Part shown: positions 1-7,621 of the stretch, piece after piece
How the letters are laid out: each line of letters begins with the position of its first letter
Position numbering within the stretch: position 1 is the first letter of the stretch
DNA from: Methanobrevibacter sp.
GTDB lineage: Archaea; Methanobacteriota; Methanobacteria; Methanobacteriales; Methanobacteriaceae
Assembly (NCBI GenBank): GCA_017407115.1
Contig: JAFQXD010000064.1
Span: forward strand, 1 to 40,188
DNA length: 40,188 bases
Reading direction: 5' to 3'
The notes under the pieces: generated by a model
Database searches by the model: none
Told to the model about the DNA's origin: nothing
The model's input: the letters and a program-made list of their open reading frames with translations, nothing else
Made by a program: the position numbers and the translations under genes

Positions 1-136
1 AGTCGTGGATGAATTGCACAAAAGAGCATTATTACTTTTCAAATGCTCTCTGAAAATCTTTAAATTACAAACTAAATATATTAATAAATGACAATGAAAA
101 GTTTAATTCAAAATTTTTCAACGAAAACCAAGTTAA
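1..136. other. Left edge, unassigned stretch before the IS remnant
   Basis: No complete gene is visible. An open frame on the + strand runs from base 2 to a TGA at 89-91 and could be the tail of a gene cut by the window edge, but I do not recognise it. A perfect 8-bp inverted repeat (AGAGCATT at 23-30, AATGCTCT at 42-49) could be a small hairpin. The rest is AT-rich. It could be degraded upstream sequence of the adjacent transposon or an older gene end. Confidence 0.3.
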
Positions 137-263
137 AAAAATAAATTAAACTATAAAAGTCTTAACCTTCGGGACGAGGGGGATAGCACGGTAATTCTAC
201 ACTCAAAAGAGAGTACAGCCCGTGAAGTAAGAATCCTCAACTTCTATAAGTTGAGGTAGTTCA
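137..263 (+). mobile_element. IS200/IS605-family right end with tnpB 3' tail (remnant)
   Basis: Bases 164-256 encode a tail ending ...STAREVRILNFYKLR before the TAG at 257-259, which resembles the C-terminal tail of TnpB proteins. The frame is closed by a TAA at 134-136, so the rest of tnpB is missing or decayed. A perfect 9-bp stem (CCTCAACTT 235-243, AAGTTGAGG 248-256) followed by TAGTTCA is typical of the right end of these elements, where the TnpB guide (omega) RNA is normally encoded. No left end or transposase body lies within the window. I infer an immobile scar; whether an omega-like RNA is still made is unknown. Confidence 0.7.
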
Positions 264-335
264 AGGCTGACTACAGACAAATTCGTAGAAGATGATTTAG
301 AGAGAAATATAATTTGCGACAGGTTAGGTGGTAGA

Positions 336-497
336 ATGAGTTTGATTGATGAATACGGTGAAAATAAATATCAGCAAGGCATTGAACAGATTATTGTTAA
401 TTGGTTAAAATCAGGTGATATGGCAGAAATAATTGCGGAAAAATCAAAAGTTCCATTGGAAAGGGTTCTTGAAATAAAAGAAAAACATAATTTGTAG
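336..497 (+). pseudogene. Small ORF, probably the 3' remnant of a gene cut by the IS element
   Basis: ATG at 336 gives 53 residues, with a GGTGG-like sequence just upstream as a possible ribosome site. The same frame stays open back to base 255, right at the transposon end, and the extra upstream codons look protein-like (charged). This suggests that the ORF is the tail of a longer gene interrupted at the IS right end. The sequence from residue 14 on (GIEQIIVNWLKSGDMAEIIA) resembles the helical tail of Rpn/PD-(D/E)XK transposase-like nucleases, where such a motif precedes a small helix-turn-helix. That family guess is weak. It could also be a genuine small protein gene that uses the ATG. Confidence 0.4.
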
Positions 498-506
498 ATT
501 TGTGGT

Positions 507-848
507 ATGATGAAACAGGTAATGATTGTTAGAACAGATTTAAAAATGCGCAAAGGCAAGATTGCGGCCCAATGCTGTCATGGGGCAATAGGGGCATACA
601 AAAAATCCCCTGCAGACAAAATCAGAAAATGGGAAAATGAGGCTTATGCCAAGGTGGTTTTGAAAGTCCAGACATTAGAAGAGTTGACAGAGCTTAAAAA
701 AGAAGCCGACAAAAAGGGCATTGCAAATTATCTGGTTGTTGATGCCGGAAGGACTCAGATACCTACATCAAGCGTTACAGTTTTGGCTCTCGGACCTGAT
801 GAGGATGAAATTCTTGATGAAGTGACTGGAGATTTGAAGCTTTTATGA
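507..848 (+). CDS. pth2: Peptidyl-tRNA hydrolase, archaeal/eukaryotic type (Pth2)
   Basis: Pth2 cleaves peptidyl-tRNAs that drop off the ribosome so the tRNA can be reused. The 113-residue product has the usual family length and its motifs: KQVMIVRTDLKMRKGKIAAQ at the N-terminus, the following QCCHGAIGAY, and the C-terminal DAGRTQIPTSSVTVLALGP. Two adjacent ATGs (507 and 510) are both possible starts and cannot be separated from sequence. It is the first gene of a + strand housekeeping group with mfnE, a zinc-finger gene and EF-1beta. The function is secure by family. Confidence 0.95.
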   Translation: MMKQVMIVRTDLKMRKGKIAAQCCHGAIGAYKKSPADKIRKWENEAYAKVVLKVQTLEELTELKKEADKKGIANYLVVDAGRTQIPTSSVTVLALGPDEDEILDEVTGDLKLL

Positions 849-893
849 GTAAACTATCATTTTAATGATGGCTATTTTTAATTAAACAGGGTA

Positions 894-1568
894 GTGATTA
901 TTATCATAAAACAGGTTGTTAAGATTGGAGGAAGTCTGTTTCCAAATTATGCAATAGACTTGGCAGATAAGCTAGAAAACACCGGTTCAGTTATAATACT
1001 GGGTGGAGGCGAATTTGCCAATCTCATTCGAAAATACAATGATGAGATGAACTTTTCAGATGAAGCTAATCACTGGACGGCTATTGACTGCATGGACATA
1101 ATAGCCAAACTGGTAAACGATAAGGTGGAATCAACAAAACTCGCTTATTCACTGGAAGAGGTTAATGAAATATCCAATGATGGGTTTACGCCTATTTTTG
1201 TCGTTTCAGAATTTTTAAAGCGGGAAGATCCATTTGAATGTTCATGGGATGTGACCTCAGATTCGATTGCAGCATATGTTGCAAACTGCCTAAATGCGAA
1301 CCTTTTTATAGTAACAGATGTAAATGGTATATATACCCAAGAACCGAAGGAGCCAGGTTCAACATTCATAAGTAAAATTGATGCAAAAACTTTACTAACT
1401 TTTCAAGAGTCATCGATTGATGTAATGTTGCCGTCTCTTTTATTAGAGTTTGGGACTGATTGTTATGTTGTGAATGGGAAGTGCCCTGAAAGGGTTTTAT
1501 CTCTTATAGATGATAATATAAATGATTATAACTTCGATTACACACAAATAATAGGTGATAAAAGATGA
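894..1568 (+). CDS. mfnE: Amino acid kinase-family protein, probable MfnE (methanofuran biosynthesis)
   Basis: The fold is that of amino acid kinases: VVKIGGSLF near residue 8, the GGGEFAN nucleotide loop near residue 38, and NLFIVTDVNGIYT in the C-terminal half. At 224 residues it matches the archaeal enzyme that phosphorylates [5-(aminomethyl)furan-3-yl]methyl phosphate for methanofuran, the C1 carrier of methanogenesis. The assignment rests on family and length; a related small-molecule kinase is the alternative. The start is a GTG at 894 after an AGGG stretch; no ATG is available nearby. Its stop overlaps the next gene's ATG (ATGA), indicating translational coupling. Confidence 0.75.
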   Translation: MIIIIKQVVKIGGSLFPNYAIDLADKLENTGSVIILGGGEFANLIRKYNDEMNFSDEANHWTAIDCMDIIAKLVNDKVESTKLAYSLEEVNEISNDGFTPIFVVSEFLKREDPFECSWDVTSDSIAAYVANCLNANLFIVTDVNGIYTQEPKEPGSTFISKIDAKTLLTFQESSIDVMLPSLLLEFGTDCYVVNGKCPERVLSLIDDNINDYNFDYTQIIGDKR

Positions 1569-1726
1569 AAACTGTAGAATGTATTTCATGTAAACAAGAA
1601 ATTCCATTAACAGGACCATTCGTTGAATTCGAATGCCCTATTTGTGGAGCAAAAATTGCAAGATGTGAAAAATGTCGTACTTTTGGTCACGCTTACAAAT
1701 GCGAATGCGGATTTGAAGGACCATAA
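1565..1726 (+). CDS. Small zinc-finger protein (HVO_2753-like)
   Basis: This 53-residue protein contains four CxxC-type pairs: CISC, CPIC, CEKC and CECG. That fits the archaeal two-zinc small proteins typified by HVO_2753. Its ATG overlaps the stop of the kinase gene and it lies 20 bp before EF-1beta, the same pairing known for this family in haloarchaea. Molecular function is not established; the context suggests a role near translation. It is short but very well supported by the cysteine pattern and the ATGA overlap. Confidence 0.9.
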   Translation: MKTVECISCKQEIPLTGPFVEFECPICGAKIARCEKCRTFGHAYKCECGFEGP

Positions 1727-1746
1727 ATATAAATGGAGGAATTAGA

Positions 1747-2016
1747 ATGGGTGAAGTATTAACAACTATGAAAATCATGCCAGACAGTCCAGACGTAGAT
1801 TTAGAAGCTATTAAAGCAACCATTAAAGATTCAATGCCTGAAGGTGCTGAACTTCATGACATTGCTGAAGAACCAATTGCATTTGGTTTAGTTGCTATCA
1901 TCTTAAGTTTCATCACTGAAGATGGTGAAGGCGGATCCGGACCTGTTGAAGAAATGGTTTCTGCTATTGAAGGCGTAGCCAGTATCGAAATTACTGGTGT
2001 TGGAAGATTAATGTAA
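1747..2016 (+). CDS. ef1b: Elongation factor 1-beta (aEF1B)
   Basis: The 89-residue protein is the small archaeal nucleotide-exchange factor that reloads EF-1alpha with GTP. Diagnostic parts are the start GEVLTTMKIMPDSPDVDL, the central EEPIAFGLVAIIL and the end ASIEITGVGRLM. Length matches the family. A GGAGG site lies 6-10 nt before the ATG. The gene follows the zinc-finger gene directly and is followed by a strong hairpin terminator, so it is the last gene of the pth2-mfnE group. Confidence 0.95.
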   Translation: MGEVLTTMKIMPDSPDVDLEAIKATIKDSMPEGAELHDIAEEPIAFGLVAIILSFITEDGEGGSGPVEEMVSAIEGVASIEITGVGRLM

Positions 2017-2028
2017 TCTTCCTTTTTT
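2002..2028 (+). terminator. Hairpin plus T-run terminator overlapping the EF-1beta stop
   Basis: GGAAGATTA (2002-2010) and TAATCTTCC (2014-2022) form a perfect 9-bp stem with a 3-nt loop, followed by six Ts, and a second T-run lies at 2033-2039. The TAA stop codon (2014-2016) is part of the stem. Confidence 0.75.
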
Positions 2029-2086
2029 ATTCTTTTTTTGTAATTTATTTAGAAGTTAGTCCTTAATGTTCCGGACCAATTTTTAA

Positions 2087-2170
2087 TTTAGTCATGCCTA
2101 AAAATTTCAAAACATTTAAATATGTCCTGTTACTATCTATGTATAGTGATAAAAATTAGGTTTGCCTAAA
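2087..2170 (+). promoter_or_regulatory. Promoter with paired DtxR-type operators
   Basis: Two copies of a palindromic box flank a TATA-like TTTAAATA (2115-2122). The upstream copy TTTAGTCATGCCTAAA (2087-2102) differs by one base from the perfect palindrome seen at 10369 and 10439. The downstream copy ATTAGGTTTGCCTAAA (2155-2170) lies where transcription would begin. The same layout occurs before feoB and feoA, so I infer control by an iron (or manganese) dependent DtxR/IdeR-like repressor. The regulator gene is not in this window. The promoter points towards the hairpins and the small gene at 2338. Confidence 0.7.
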
Positions 2171-2188
2171 AATCTGATTTTGATTGCT

Positions 2189-2316
2189 ATTGTATTTTGG
2201 TTTAAAACCATACTACAATTCTCCGATTATTGCTGAATTAGTTTAATTTCGCTCTAATTTGGCAATGGCATATAACTACTCTCAAGAAATTAAATATGAA
2301 ATCCATATTTAATTTC
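2189..2316 (+). promoter_or_regulatory. Three tandem hairpins (structured leader or small RNA)
   Basis: Three inverted repeats follow each other: an interrupted dyad centred on 2204 (ATTGTA 2189-2194 with TACAAT 2214-2219, and TGGTTT 2198-2203 with AAACCA 2205-2210); a stem with 11 of 13 matches (2229-2241 with 2254-2266); and a perfect 13-bp repeat (GAAATTAAATATG 2286-2298, CATATTTAATTTC 2304-2316). They lie between the operator-flanked promoter and the ribosome site of the Cys-rich peptide gene. They could be a regulatory leader, a stable small RNA, or protein-binding dyads in DNA. Confidence 0.5.
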
Positions 2317-2337
2317 ACAATCTATTGGAGGTATTAA

Positions 2338-2448
2338 ATGGAAAATAAAACCAGACCAAAATGTTGTGAAATAGAAAAGGATTCAAAAGAGAAAAAAAGC
2401 ATCTTGAAAAAAATATGGTGTTTCTTTTTTGGATGTAACTGTCACTAA
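2338..2448 (+). CDS. Cys-rich micropeptide, 36 residues, in a metal-regulated unit
   Basis: The ORF has a GGAGGT ribosome site at 2327-2332 with ideal spacing to the ATG. The peptide is very basic in the middle (KDSKEKKSILKK), has a CC pair near residue 9 and ends WCFFFGCNCH, giving five cysteines and a terminal His in 36 residues. A metal-binding role is a reasonable inference, supported by the iron-type operators upstream. I recognise no family. The aromatic C-terminus could touch a membrane. It is too short for routine gene calling but has better start signals than most genes in the window. Confidence 0.65.
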   Translation: MENKTRPKCCEIEKDSKEKKSILKKIWCFFFGCNCH

Positions 2449-2546
2449 TCGTTTATTTTTTTAAATTATTCTCTTTTTGAAAATATTTAAGTATTATAAT
2501 TAAGAAACTATTATTTACTTTTAATAAACTAAAGTAGGTAAGAATT

Positions 2547-3266
2547 ATGGATAGGACAAGAAAATTACTCATTGCTATTTTGATTGTTGTTCTCATTGGT
2601 CTTATAACAATTATTGCAGGCGCATTATTCATAGGTCACGATACCGAACTTACTGAAGGAAATAAGAATATTTTGGTATGTGCTATTGATGAAAGTGAAC
2701 CTAGGCCTGGAATGGGGGCCTGTGATATGGCGTTCATTGTTACTTTAGATAATGGTACTCTTAAAAATTACACTGCCATCTATCCGGGTGGTTTAACACA
2801 CCCGACAGCTGCAGAACCTGCAGAAGCGCAATCTCAAGGGGCTGGATCTAAACTGTTGCTTCACGATGCTTTCTGGAGTGCAGATAATGCTGAGGCTATG
2901 AAACTGGCAAAAGAAATTGTAGAATATAACACTAACATGAAAATAGATTCAGTTGTTGCAGTCAACACTGAAGCTTTGGATGCGGTGCTTAATGCTGCCG
3001 GACCAATCGATATTAACGGAACTCCAACAAATGTGAGCGGTATTGACATTATCCGTGAAGAGGATTGGGGTAATGGTGTATCAAGAGGAGATGCAGTATT
3101 GAACATTGTTAAATCTGCAGCCAGAGCTGCGAAAGACCCTGAAGTTAAATCCGCAATGATCAATGCGGCCATTGACCAATATTCCAAAGGAAATATCATT
3201 ATGGATCAGCAAGGTGCTTTCGTTGGATTGTTGGCATCAAAAGGAATTGAAACCTTCTTCGGTTAA
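2547..3266 (+). CDS. Membrane-anchored extracellular protein, DUF4012-like
   Basis: A short basic N-terminus (MDRTRK) is followed by one strong membrane helix (about residues 7-30); the remaining ~205 residues should lie outside. The domain begins NILVCAIDESEPRPGMGACD and includes VVAVNTEALDAVLNAAGPI, which fits DUF4012-type domains and distantly recalls the LytR-CpsA-Psr cell-envelope fold. No enzymatic function can be claimed. An AGGTAAG sequence lies before the ATG. It stands alone and ends in a hairpin-type terminator facing the convergent tadC gene. Confidence 0.65.
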   Translation: MDRTRKLLIAILIVVLIGLITIIAGALFIGHDTELTEGNKNILVCAIDESEPRPGMGACDMAFIVTLDNGTLKNYTAIYPGGLTHPTAAEPAEAQSQGAGSKLLLHDAFWSADNAEAMKLAKEIVEYNTNMKIDSVVAVNTEALDAVLNAAGPIDINGTPTNVSGIDIIREEDWGNGVSRGDAVLNIVKSAARAAKDPEVKSAMINAAIDQYSKGNIIMDQQGAFVGLLASKGIETFFG

Positions 3267-3280
3267 TTCCTTTCTTTTTT
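3243..3280 (+). terminator. Hairpin terminator at the end of the DUF4012-like gene
   Basis: GGAATT (3243-3248) plus AACC pair with GGTTAATTCC (3261-3270), leaving a 2-nt bulge and a 6-nt loop. T-rich tracts follow to about 3290. The TAA stop (3264-3266) lies in the stem. The region separates two convergent genes. Confidence 0.65.
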
Positions 3281-3288
3281 TATTTTTT

Positions 3289-4167
3289 TTAAATTTTAGG
3301 CTCTAATTTTTTAATAAACACTCCCATATACATGACTGTCATCGGGAAAAACACTGAATAAACAAATATCAGTAACGTGGATGAAATCACATCGCCCATA
3401 ACTGTTGAACCCGCCATCAACATTATCAGACTAATCACTGGAGCTAGAATGGCTATAAACGTATAGATTAAAATGAATGAATTTAATTTTTGAGAATATT
3501 CCTTTAATTTGATTTGCATCTCAAATGAAATGTCCTTTGCAATGATGTCTAAACTATTCGCCAAATTGCCTCCAACCCTCAGAGTTCCTATAATCTGCTG
3601 TATTGTCCTTGTAAGTCCCTCTGAATTTACTCGTTTTGACATTTCAAGAAGAGAGTCTTCTGTCGATTTTCCAAATTTGACCTCTTCTAGGACCCTATTG
3701 ATTTCCTTTGAAAATGTTCCATACTCAGCGTCCCTGATTGTCAGTAAGGTGTCATGAAGGCCCTTTCCGGATTTCAATTCGATTCCCATATGCCGTAATG
3801 CATAAGGCAGTTCCTGATTCAAGTCAGAATAGCTTCTTTGCTGTTTGATTTTGGGATAATAGATTAAAAATATATAAAACATGGCCATTACTACCAAATA
3901 TATTCCACTGATCTCCAGTGACGCTACTGCCGACAGCAGTATGAATAAAAGAAATATTGTGGCTATTGATGATTTTTTAATCATGATGGGAAGCAGGTAT
4001 TCTCTTATTTCATCAATTCTGTCATCATTTTTCATGGATGAGGGTCTATTTTTTTCAAGGTTAAGCTTTGAAAAAATCGAAAATATTTTTTCACCCTCAC
4101 TCTTTTCGCCTTTAAAATTAATATTTTTGATAAATGAAACTGCAGACAATGCAATTTCACCAATCAA
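3289..4167 (-). CDS. tadC: Type II/IV secretion membrane platform protein (TadC/GspF family)
   Basis: This is the integral-membrane partner of the TadA-like ATPase encoded just upstream. It has hydrophobic segments near residues 68-100, a cytoplasmic T2SSF-type domain (around LRHMGIELKSGKGLHDTLLT) and two or three C-terminal helices (FILIYTFIAILAPVISLIML and beyond). Together such pairs build type IV pilus or archaellum-like filaments. The only in-frame start near the N-terminus is a TTG at 4167, about 25 nt after the ATPase stop, with no clear ribosome site, so coupling is likely. No pilin gene is adjacent. Confidence 0.8.
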   Translation of the reverse strand: MIGEIALSAVSFIKNINFKGEKSEGEKIFSIFSKLNLEKNRPSSMKNDDRIDEIREYLLPIMIKKSSIATIFLLFILLSAVASLEISGIYLVVMAMFYIFLIYYPKIKQQRSYSDLNQELPYALRHMGIELKSGKGLHDTLLTIRDAEYGTFSKEINRVLEEVKFGKSTEDSLLEMSKRVNSEGLTRTIQQIIGTLRVGGNLANSLDIIAKDISFEMQIKLKEYSQKLNSFILIYTFIAILAPVISLIMLMAGSTVMGDVISSTLLIFVYSVFFPMTVMYMGVFIKKLEPKI

Positions 4168-4192
4168 TATGAAAATTTTATCTAAAATAATA

Positions 4193-5620
4193 TCACCCGT
4201 TTAACAGTATTCTGTTTAAAACCTTTTCACTGTCTTTATAGTATAGGTCTAAAACGCTTTTAACGTCACTGACGGAGCGTATATCATAGTCAACCATATG
4301 CTTAAGGACTATTTCTCTGTTTTCAATCTCTTTTTGAATTTCATTCAGTGATTTTCCGCTTAAGCTTGCAATCTGGGATAGAGTTTTGCTTGAAATGCTT
4401 ATGTTGTCAATGTTGTCCGTTTCGGGATTCCATTCAAAAATCTTATTCAGCTGAACCACTCCTTCCTCTATTCCGACGACTTCCGCAACTTCACTGATCC
4501 TTCTATATGATACTCCAGAGGGAGTATAAATTCTATTCTGCATTATGATGAAGTCTATGGCCTGTATCATTATTTCGGGAACGGACATTGGTGCATTGGT
4601 CAGTCTTGTAATTGTCTCTCGGGCATCGTTTGAGTGGAGTGTTCCAAATCCTGAATGCCCTGTATTCAATGCCGTAAAAAGGGTTATCGCTTCATCGGCC
4701 CTTACTTCTCCAACAATTATTCTGTCGGGGCGTTGTCTCAGGGAGTTTTTAACCAAATCGTTCATTGTCAATTCTCCTTTGTTTTCAACGTTGGCAGGAC
4801 GTGTTTCCATTCTTATTACGTGCTCGTGTGGAATCTGCAGTTCTAGGGTGTCTTCTATGGTGATGATTCTCTCTTTCGGATTTATAAAAGAGCAGAGTGC
4901 ATTCAGTGTTGTTGTTTTTCCGGAACTTGTCCCTCCGGATATTATTGCATTTGCGGATTTAACGCCCAGCCCGTCAATGCATAGCCACAAGAATGCCGTA
5001 AGTTCAATTGAGATGGTTTTGGAGTTTATCAAATCAATGATGGTAAACGGATCTTTTTTGAATTTTCGGATTGTAAGTGAAGGTCCGTCTGCTGATACGG
5101 GTGGAATAGTGGCGTTTATTCTTGAGCCGTCCATCAGTCTGCCGTCCAAAATGGGGGATTCCTTGTCGATTCTTCTGTTGATTTGCCTTGCAATAGAATC
5201 GATTAAATCCATCAGTTCCTTTTCATCATCAAATTCGACATTTGTCTTCATCATCCCATATTGTCTGTGGTATACGAAAATTGGCTTGTTTATTCCATTG
5301 ATCATTATTTCCTCCAGGTTGTCGTCTTGTATCAGAGAATCTATTTTGCCGTAGCCTATGATGTCTCTAAGTATTTTTTGGGACAAGTTCTCCAGATATT
5401 TTCTTGAAACGGTGATTTTTTTGTCTTCGTCGCTCAGTCTTGCGAATAAAAAATTCCTGATGTCATTTAGTAGCTTGGCTTCATTCGGCTGGAAATTTTC
5501 ACCTGAAGATATGGCCAAATCAACTAAGTTTTCACGAATTTCTCCTAATATAACTTTTTCCTCAGCACTGTAATCTTGTCTAACTACGTCATATTGCGGT
5601 ATAATCTCATTATTGCTCAT
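4193..5620 (-). CDS. tadA: Type II/IV secretion ATPase (TadA/CpaF family)
   Basis: A hexameric ATPase that powers assembly of surface filaments. Visible motifs are the N-terminal helical domain (IIGYGKIDSLIQDDNLEEIM), the Walker A SGGTSSGKTTTLNAL near residue 229, the Walker B and His-box region RIIVGEVRADEAITLFTALN, and GHSGFGTLHSNDA. I start it at the ATG at 5620, 8 nt after an AAGGTG ribosome site, rather than the GTG at 5629 that lies inside that site. It forms a two-gene unit with tadC. A 17-bp palindrome sits about 36-52 bp upstream. Confidence 0.9.
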   Translation of the reverse strand: MSNNEIIPQYDVVRQDYSAEEKVILGEIRENLVDLAISSGENFQPNEAKLLNDIRNFLFARLSDEDKKITVSRKYLENLSQKILRDIIGYGKIDSLIQDDNLEEIMINGINKPIFVYHRQYGMMKTNVEFDDEKELMDLIDSIARQINRRIDKESPILDGRLMDGSRINATIPPVSADGPSLTIRKFKKDPFTIIDLINSKTISIELTAFLWLCIDGLGVKSANAIISGGTSSGKTTTLNALCSFINPKERIITIEDTLELQIPHEHVIRMETRPANVENKGELTMNDLVKNSLRQRPDRIIVGEVRADEAITLFTALNTGHSGFGTLHSNDARETITRLTNAPMSVPEIMIQAIDFIIMQNRIYTPSGVSYRRISEVAEVVGIEEGVVQLNKIFEWNPETDNIDNISISSKTLSQIASLSGKSLNEIQKEIENREIVLKHMVDYDIRSVSDVKSVLDLYYKDSEKVLNRILLNG

Positions 5621-5655
5621 ATTTTTCACCTTAACGGATTTTTAACACATTTTAA

Positions 5656-5672
5656 AATTAGTATTACTAATT
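5656..5672. promoter_or_regulatory. 17-bp perfect palindrome upstream of tadA
   Basis: AATTAGTATTACTAATT is a perfect dyad (8 bp each side of a central T) close to the expected transcription start of the tadAC unit. It contains the GTATTAC core repeated before cbiM. It is a plausible operator; the binding protein is unknown. Confidence 0.45.
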
Positions 5673-5754
5673 AATAAAGTTTTTATTACTTTCGAAAGCA
5701 TAATTACTGTAGGAAATCAAAATAGTGTTATCGAAACATTTGTGAGGAATTTTT

Positions 5755-6651
5755 GTGATAGATATTGATGAAAAAATTAAGTCACTCAATGAATGTGAAA
5801 ACTGCCAGGACATTCAAATAAAAAAATTTTCCCCTTTAAAAGACTTAATAAACTTTGAAGAGTACGATGGAGATTACATGAGGTGCGAATGTGGAAAAAG
5901 ACCTCTTGATGTTGTAATGAGCCATGTCCTAAAAATCATGATTGAAAGTGAAATCGTCGGCGAAAAGGCAACACTAAGGCGCAACTCACCGGTTCCATTG
6001 TCCAATTTTTATTTCAGCAGTTTGAACCCGCAATTCATACAAACCAAATCATTGATATTGCTGCACCAGGATTTCACACCCGAAGTTGCTTCAAAACTGA
6101 TTGATGAAGTTCCTGAAGTCGTATGCGTTTTAAAAGGAAGTCCACGTGATGTTGCAGGCCAATTGAATAAGGACTCTCCAATAAGCCACTTTGAAATTCT
6201 TGAAGGTGACGATACACAAATCAATGTCATGAGAACCATTCTTGGAGATAAAATAGTTTTGGTGAAAAATCAATCAAAGCACCACATTGAAGTGGCAATG
6301 ACTACAGAAGAGAAACTGCTTAGACTGCACAATTTTATTAAAAACAACGACATTAAAAAGGCAACTGCCATTGACGCCATGTGCGGATTGGGAGCGCTTG
6401 GAATCTATTTGCTGAAATGTGGTTTTGAAAAGGTAATTTTCAACGACATAAATCCAGAAATGATAGATGCATTGGAGAATAACTTAAAAATAAATGATAT
6501 TGATGGGGGTTTTGAAATACATAATCAGTCATTTGAAAATCTGGACGTTGAACATGCTGAGTTATGTGTAATAGATGCGTTTCCAGGTGTGGATATAGAA
6601 GAGATTACAAAAAAAGCAGAAGAAATAGCAGATAATGTGGTCATTATCTAG
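5755..6651 (+). CDS. Class I SAM-dependent methyltransferase with N-terminal Cys domain
   Basis: The C-terminal half has the SAM-binding motif I DAMCGLGALGIYLLKCGFEK followed by the acidic strand FNDINPEMIDALENNL and a motif IV-like CVIDAFPG. The N-terminus carries CENC (residues 14-17) and CECG, a possible zinc site. This arrangement is seen in uncharacterised archaeal methyltransferases; the substrate (RNA, protein or small molecule) cannot be told. Start is a GTG at 5755, preceded by GAGGAA. It is divergent from tadA and convergent with the STAS-like gene. Confidence 0.75.
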   Translation: MIDIDEKIKSLNECENCQDIQIKKFSPLKDLINFEEYDGDYMRCECGKRPLDVVMSHVLKIMIESEIVGEKATLRRNSPVPLSNFYFSSLNPQFIQTKSLILLHQDFTPEVASKLIDEVPEVVCVLKGSPRDVAGQLNKDSPISHFEILEGDDTQINVMRTILGDKIVLVKNQSKHHIEVAMTTEEKLLRLHNFIKNNDIKKATAIDAMCGLGALGIYLLKCGFEKVIFNDINPEMIDALENNLKINDIDGGFEIHNQSFENLDVEHAELCVIDAFPGVDIEEITKKAEEIADNVVII

Positions 6652-6668
6652 CTATATAATTTTAAGTA

Positions 6669-6938
6669 TTATAGGCATGTCCTTTCAAAATCTTCTTGAA
6701 CAATTTCCAACAGTTGCTTAATGGAAGAATCCATATTTATTTCTGTAATTTCACAGGAGGTGTTGTGTTTTTGAAAAACATACTCCTGAGCAAATGACCT
6801 GCTCATAAATGTTATGTTTCTGAAGTTTAATGTTACTTCTTTTTCATTTTTAATCTCTTGGAAAAGTTTTTTCGCTGTTGGTCCCATTCCAAGTTTTTTA
6901 GGATAACTCTCCTCAAGAATTATTTCTAATCGGGTCAT
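6669..6938 (-). CDS. STAS-like domain protein (DUF4325 type)
   Basis: An 89-residue protein of STAS-like type: TLNFRNITFMSRSFAQEYVF is the region that resembles anti-sigma-antagonist folds. Such proteins commonly pair with a GHKL ATPase, and here the ATPase gene ends 26 bp inside this gene's start. GGAGGT lies 7 nt before the ATG at 6938, so initiation is well supported although it lies within the upstream gene. In archaea the partners and targets of such modules are not established. The partner ATPase is frameshifted, so the module may be damaged. Confidence 0.7.
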   Translation of the reverse strand: MTRLEIILEESYPKKLGMGPTAKKLFQEIKNEKEVTLNFRNITFMSRSFAQEYVFQKHNTSCEITEINMDSSIKQLLEIVQEDFERTCL

Positions 6939-7517
6939 GTTCTACCTCCTTAATTGCATTGATTCTTACGTATTTCAAATAGTTGTAGATATTGTCTATT
7001 TTGTTATTATTTATCTGTAATAATATAAATGTTCCATCAATGAAGTTTTCATTTTCTTTAATATCGATTCCATTTTTACTTGCTATGCATAATCCATTTC
7101 CAGAGGAAATCAACATTCTGCCTTTAAATCCTAATGTTGTGATTCTCGCAGTAGAGTTTAAACCTCTTCCATGGAGATTGAATTTTCTTTATCTGTTGTT
7201 TTCCCATTTAAAGCTTCAAAAATAGCTTCTCCATCAACATTATAATTCATGTTTGCTTCTCTAAAACTCCCTGGAATTCCAATTCCATCATCATAGACTA
7301 ATATGTGAAAATTTTCATCGATGCTAATCTGAACATATGCGTTTTTGAATTTGGAATGTTTGTATGTGTTTATCAGAAGTTCATAAAGTAAAAAATTAAT
7401 GCTTTGTCGATCAACGTCTTTTGGAAGAAAATTTTCTATTTCATCTGTCAAATCAGATAAATATTCCTCTATTTTATCTGAAACATTTAAAAAGTCACTA
7501 AATTCATAAAATTTCAA
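6913..7517 (-). pseudogene. GHKL/HATPase-type ATP-binding protein, frameshifted
   Basis: Two overlapping frames make one protein. The first (7517-7158) has the N-box ELLINTYKHS and the G1 box YDDGIGIPG, then ends in a TAA after NSISMEEV. The next frame continues with HGRGLNSTARITTLGFKGR, the expected G2 box, from about 7167 down to the stop at 6913. A single missing base near 7165-7170 explains this. The 5' end is also odd: only a TTG at 7517 is available, while the frame stays open and protein-like up to the stop of the permease gene at 7622. It may be a pseudogene, a sequencing error, or use of an unusual start. It overlaps the STAS-like gene. Confidence 0.7.
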
Positions 7518-7621
7518 TTTTTTTGTGATTTTTAATTTGCAGTTTTCAATTTTTTCCAGTTCTTTGATTTTCTTTTTTATTTCTTTATCGTTAATTGTAA
7601 GAATATTTTCAATTTTTCCAC

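Noticed and set aside
4545..5354. 269-residue ORF on the + strand
   Set aside because: It is antisense to tadA, whose frame has all ATPase motifs; the + frame product is Ser/Ile-rich with no domain.
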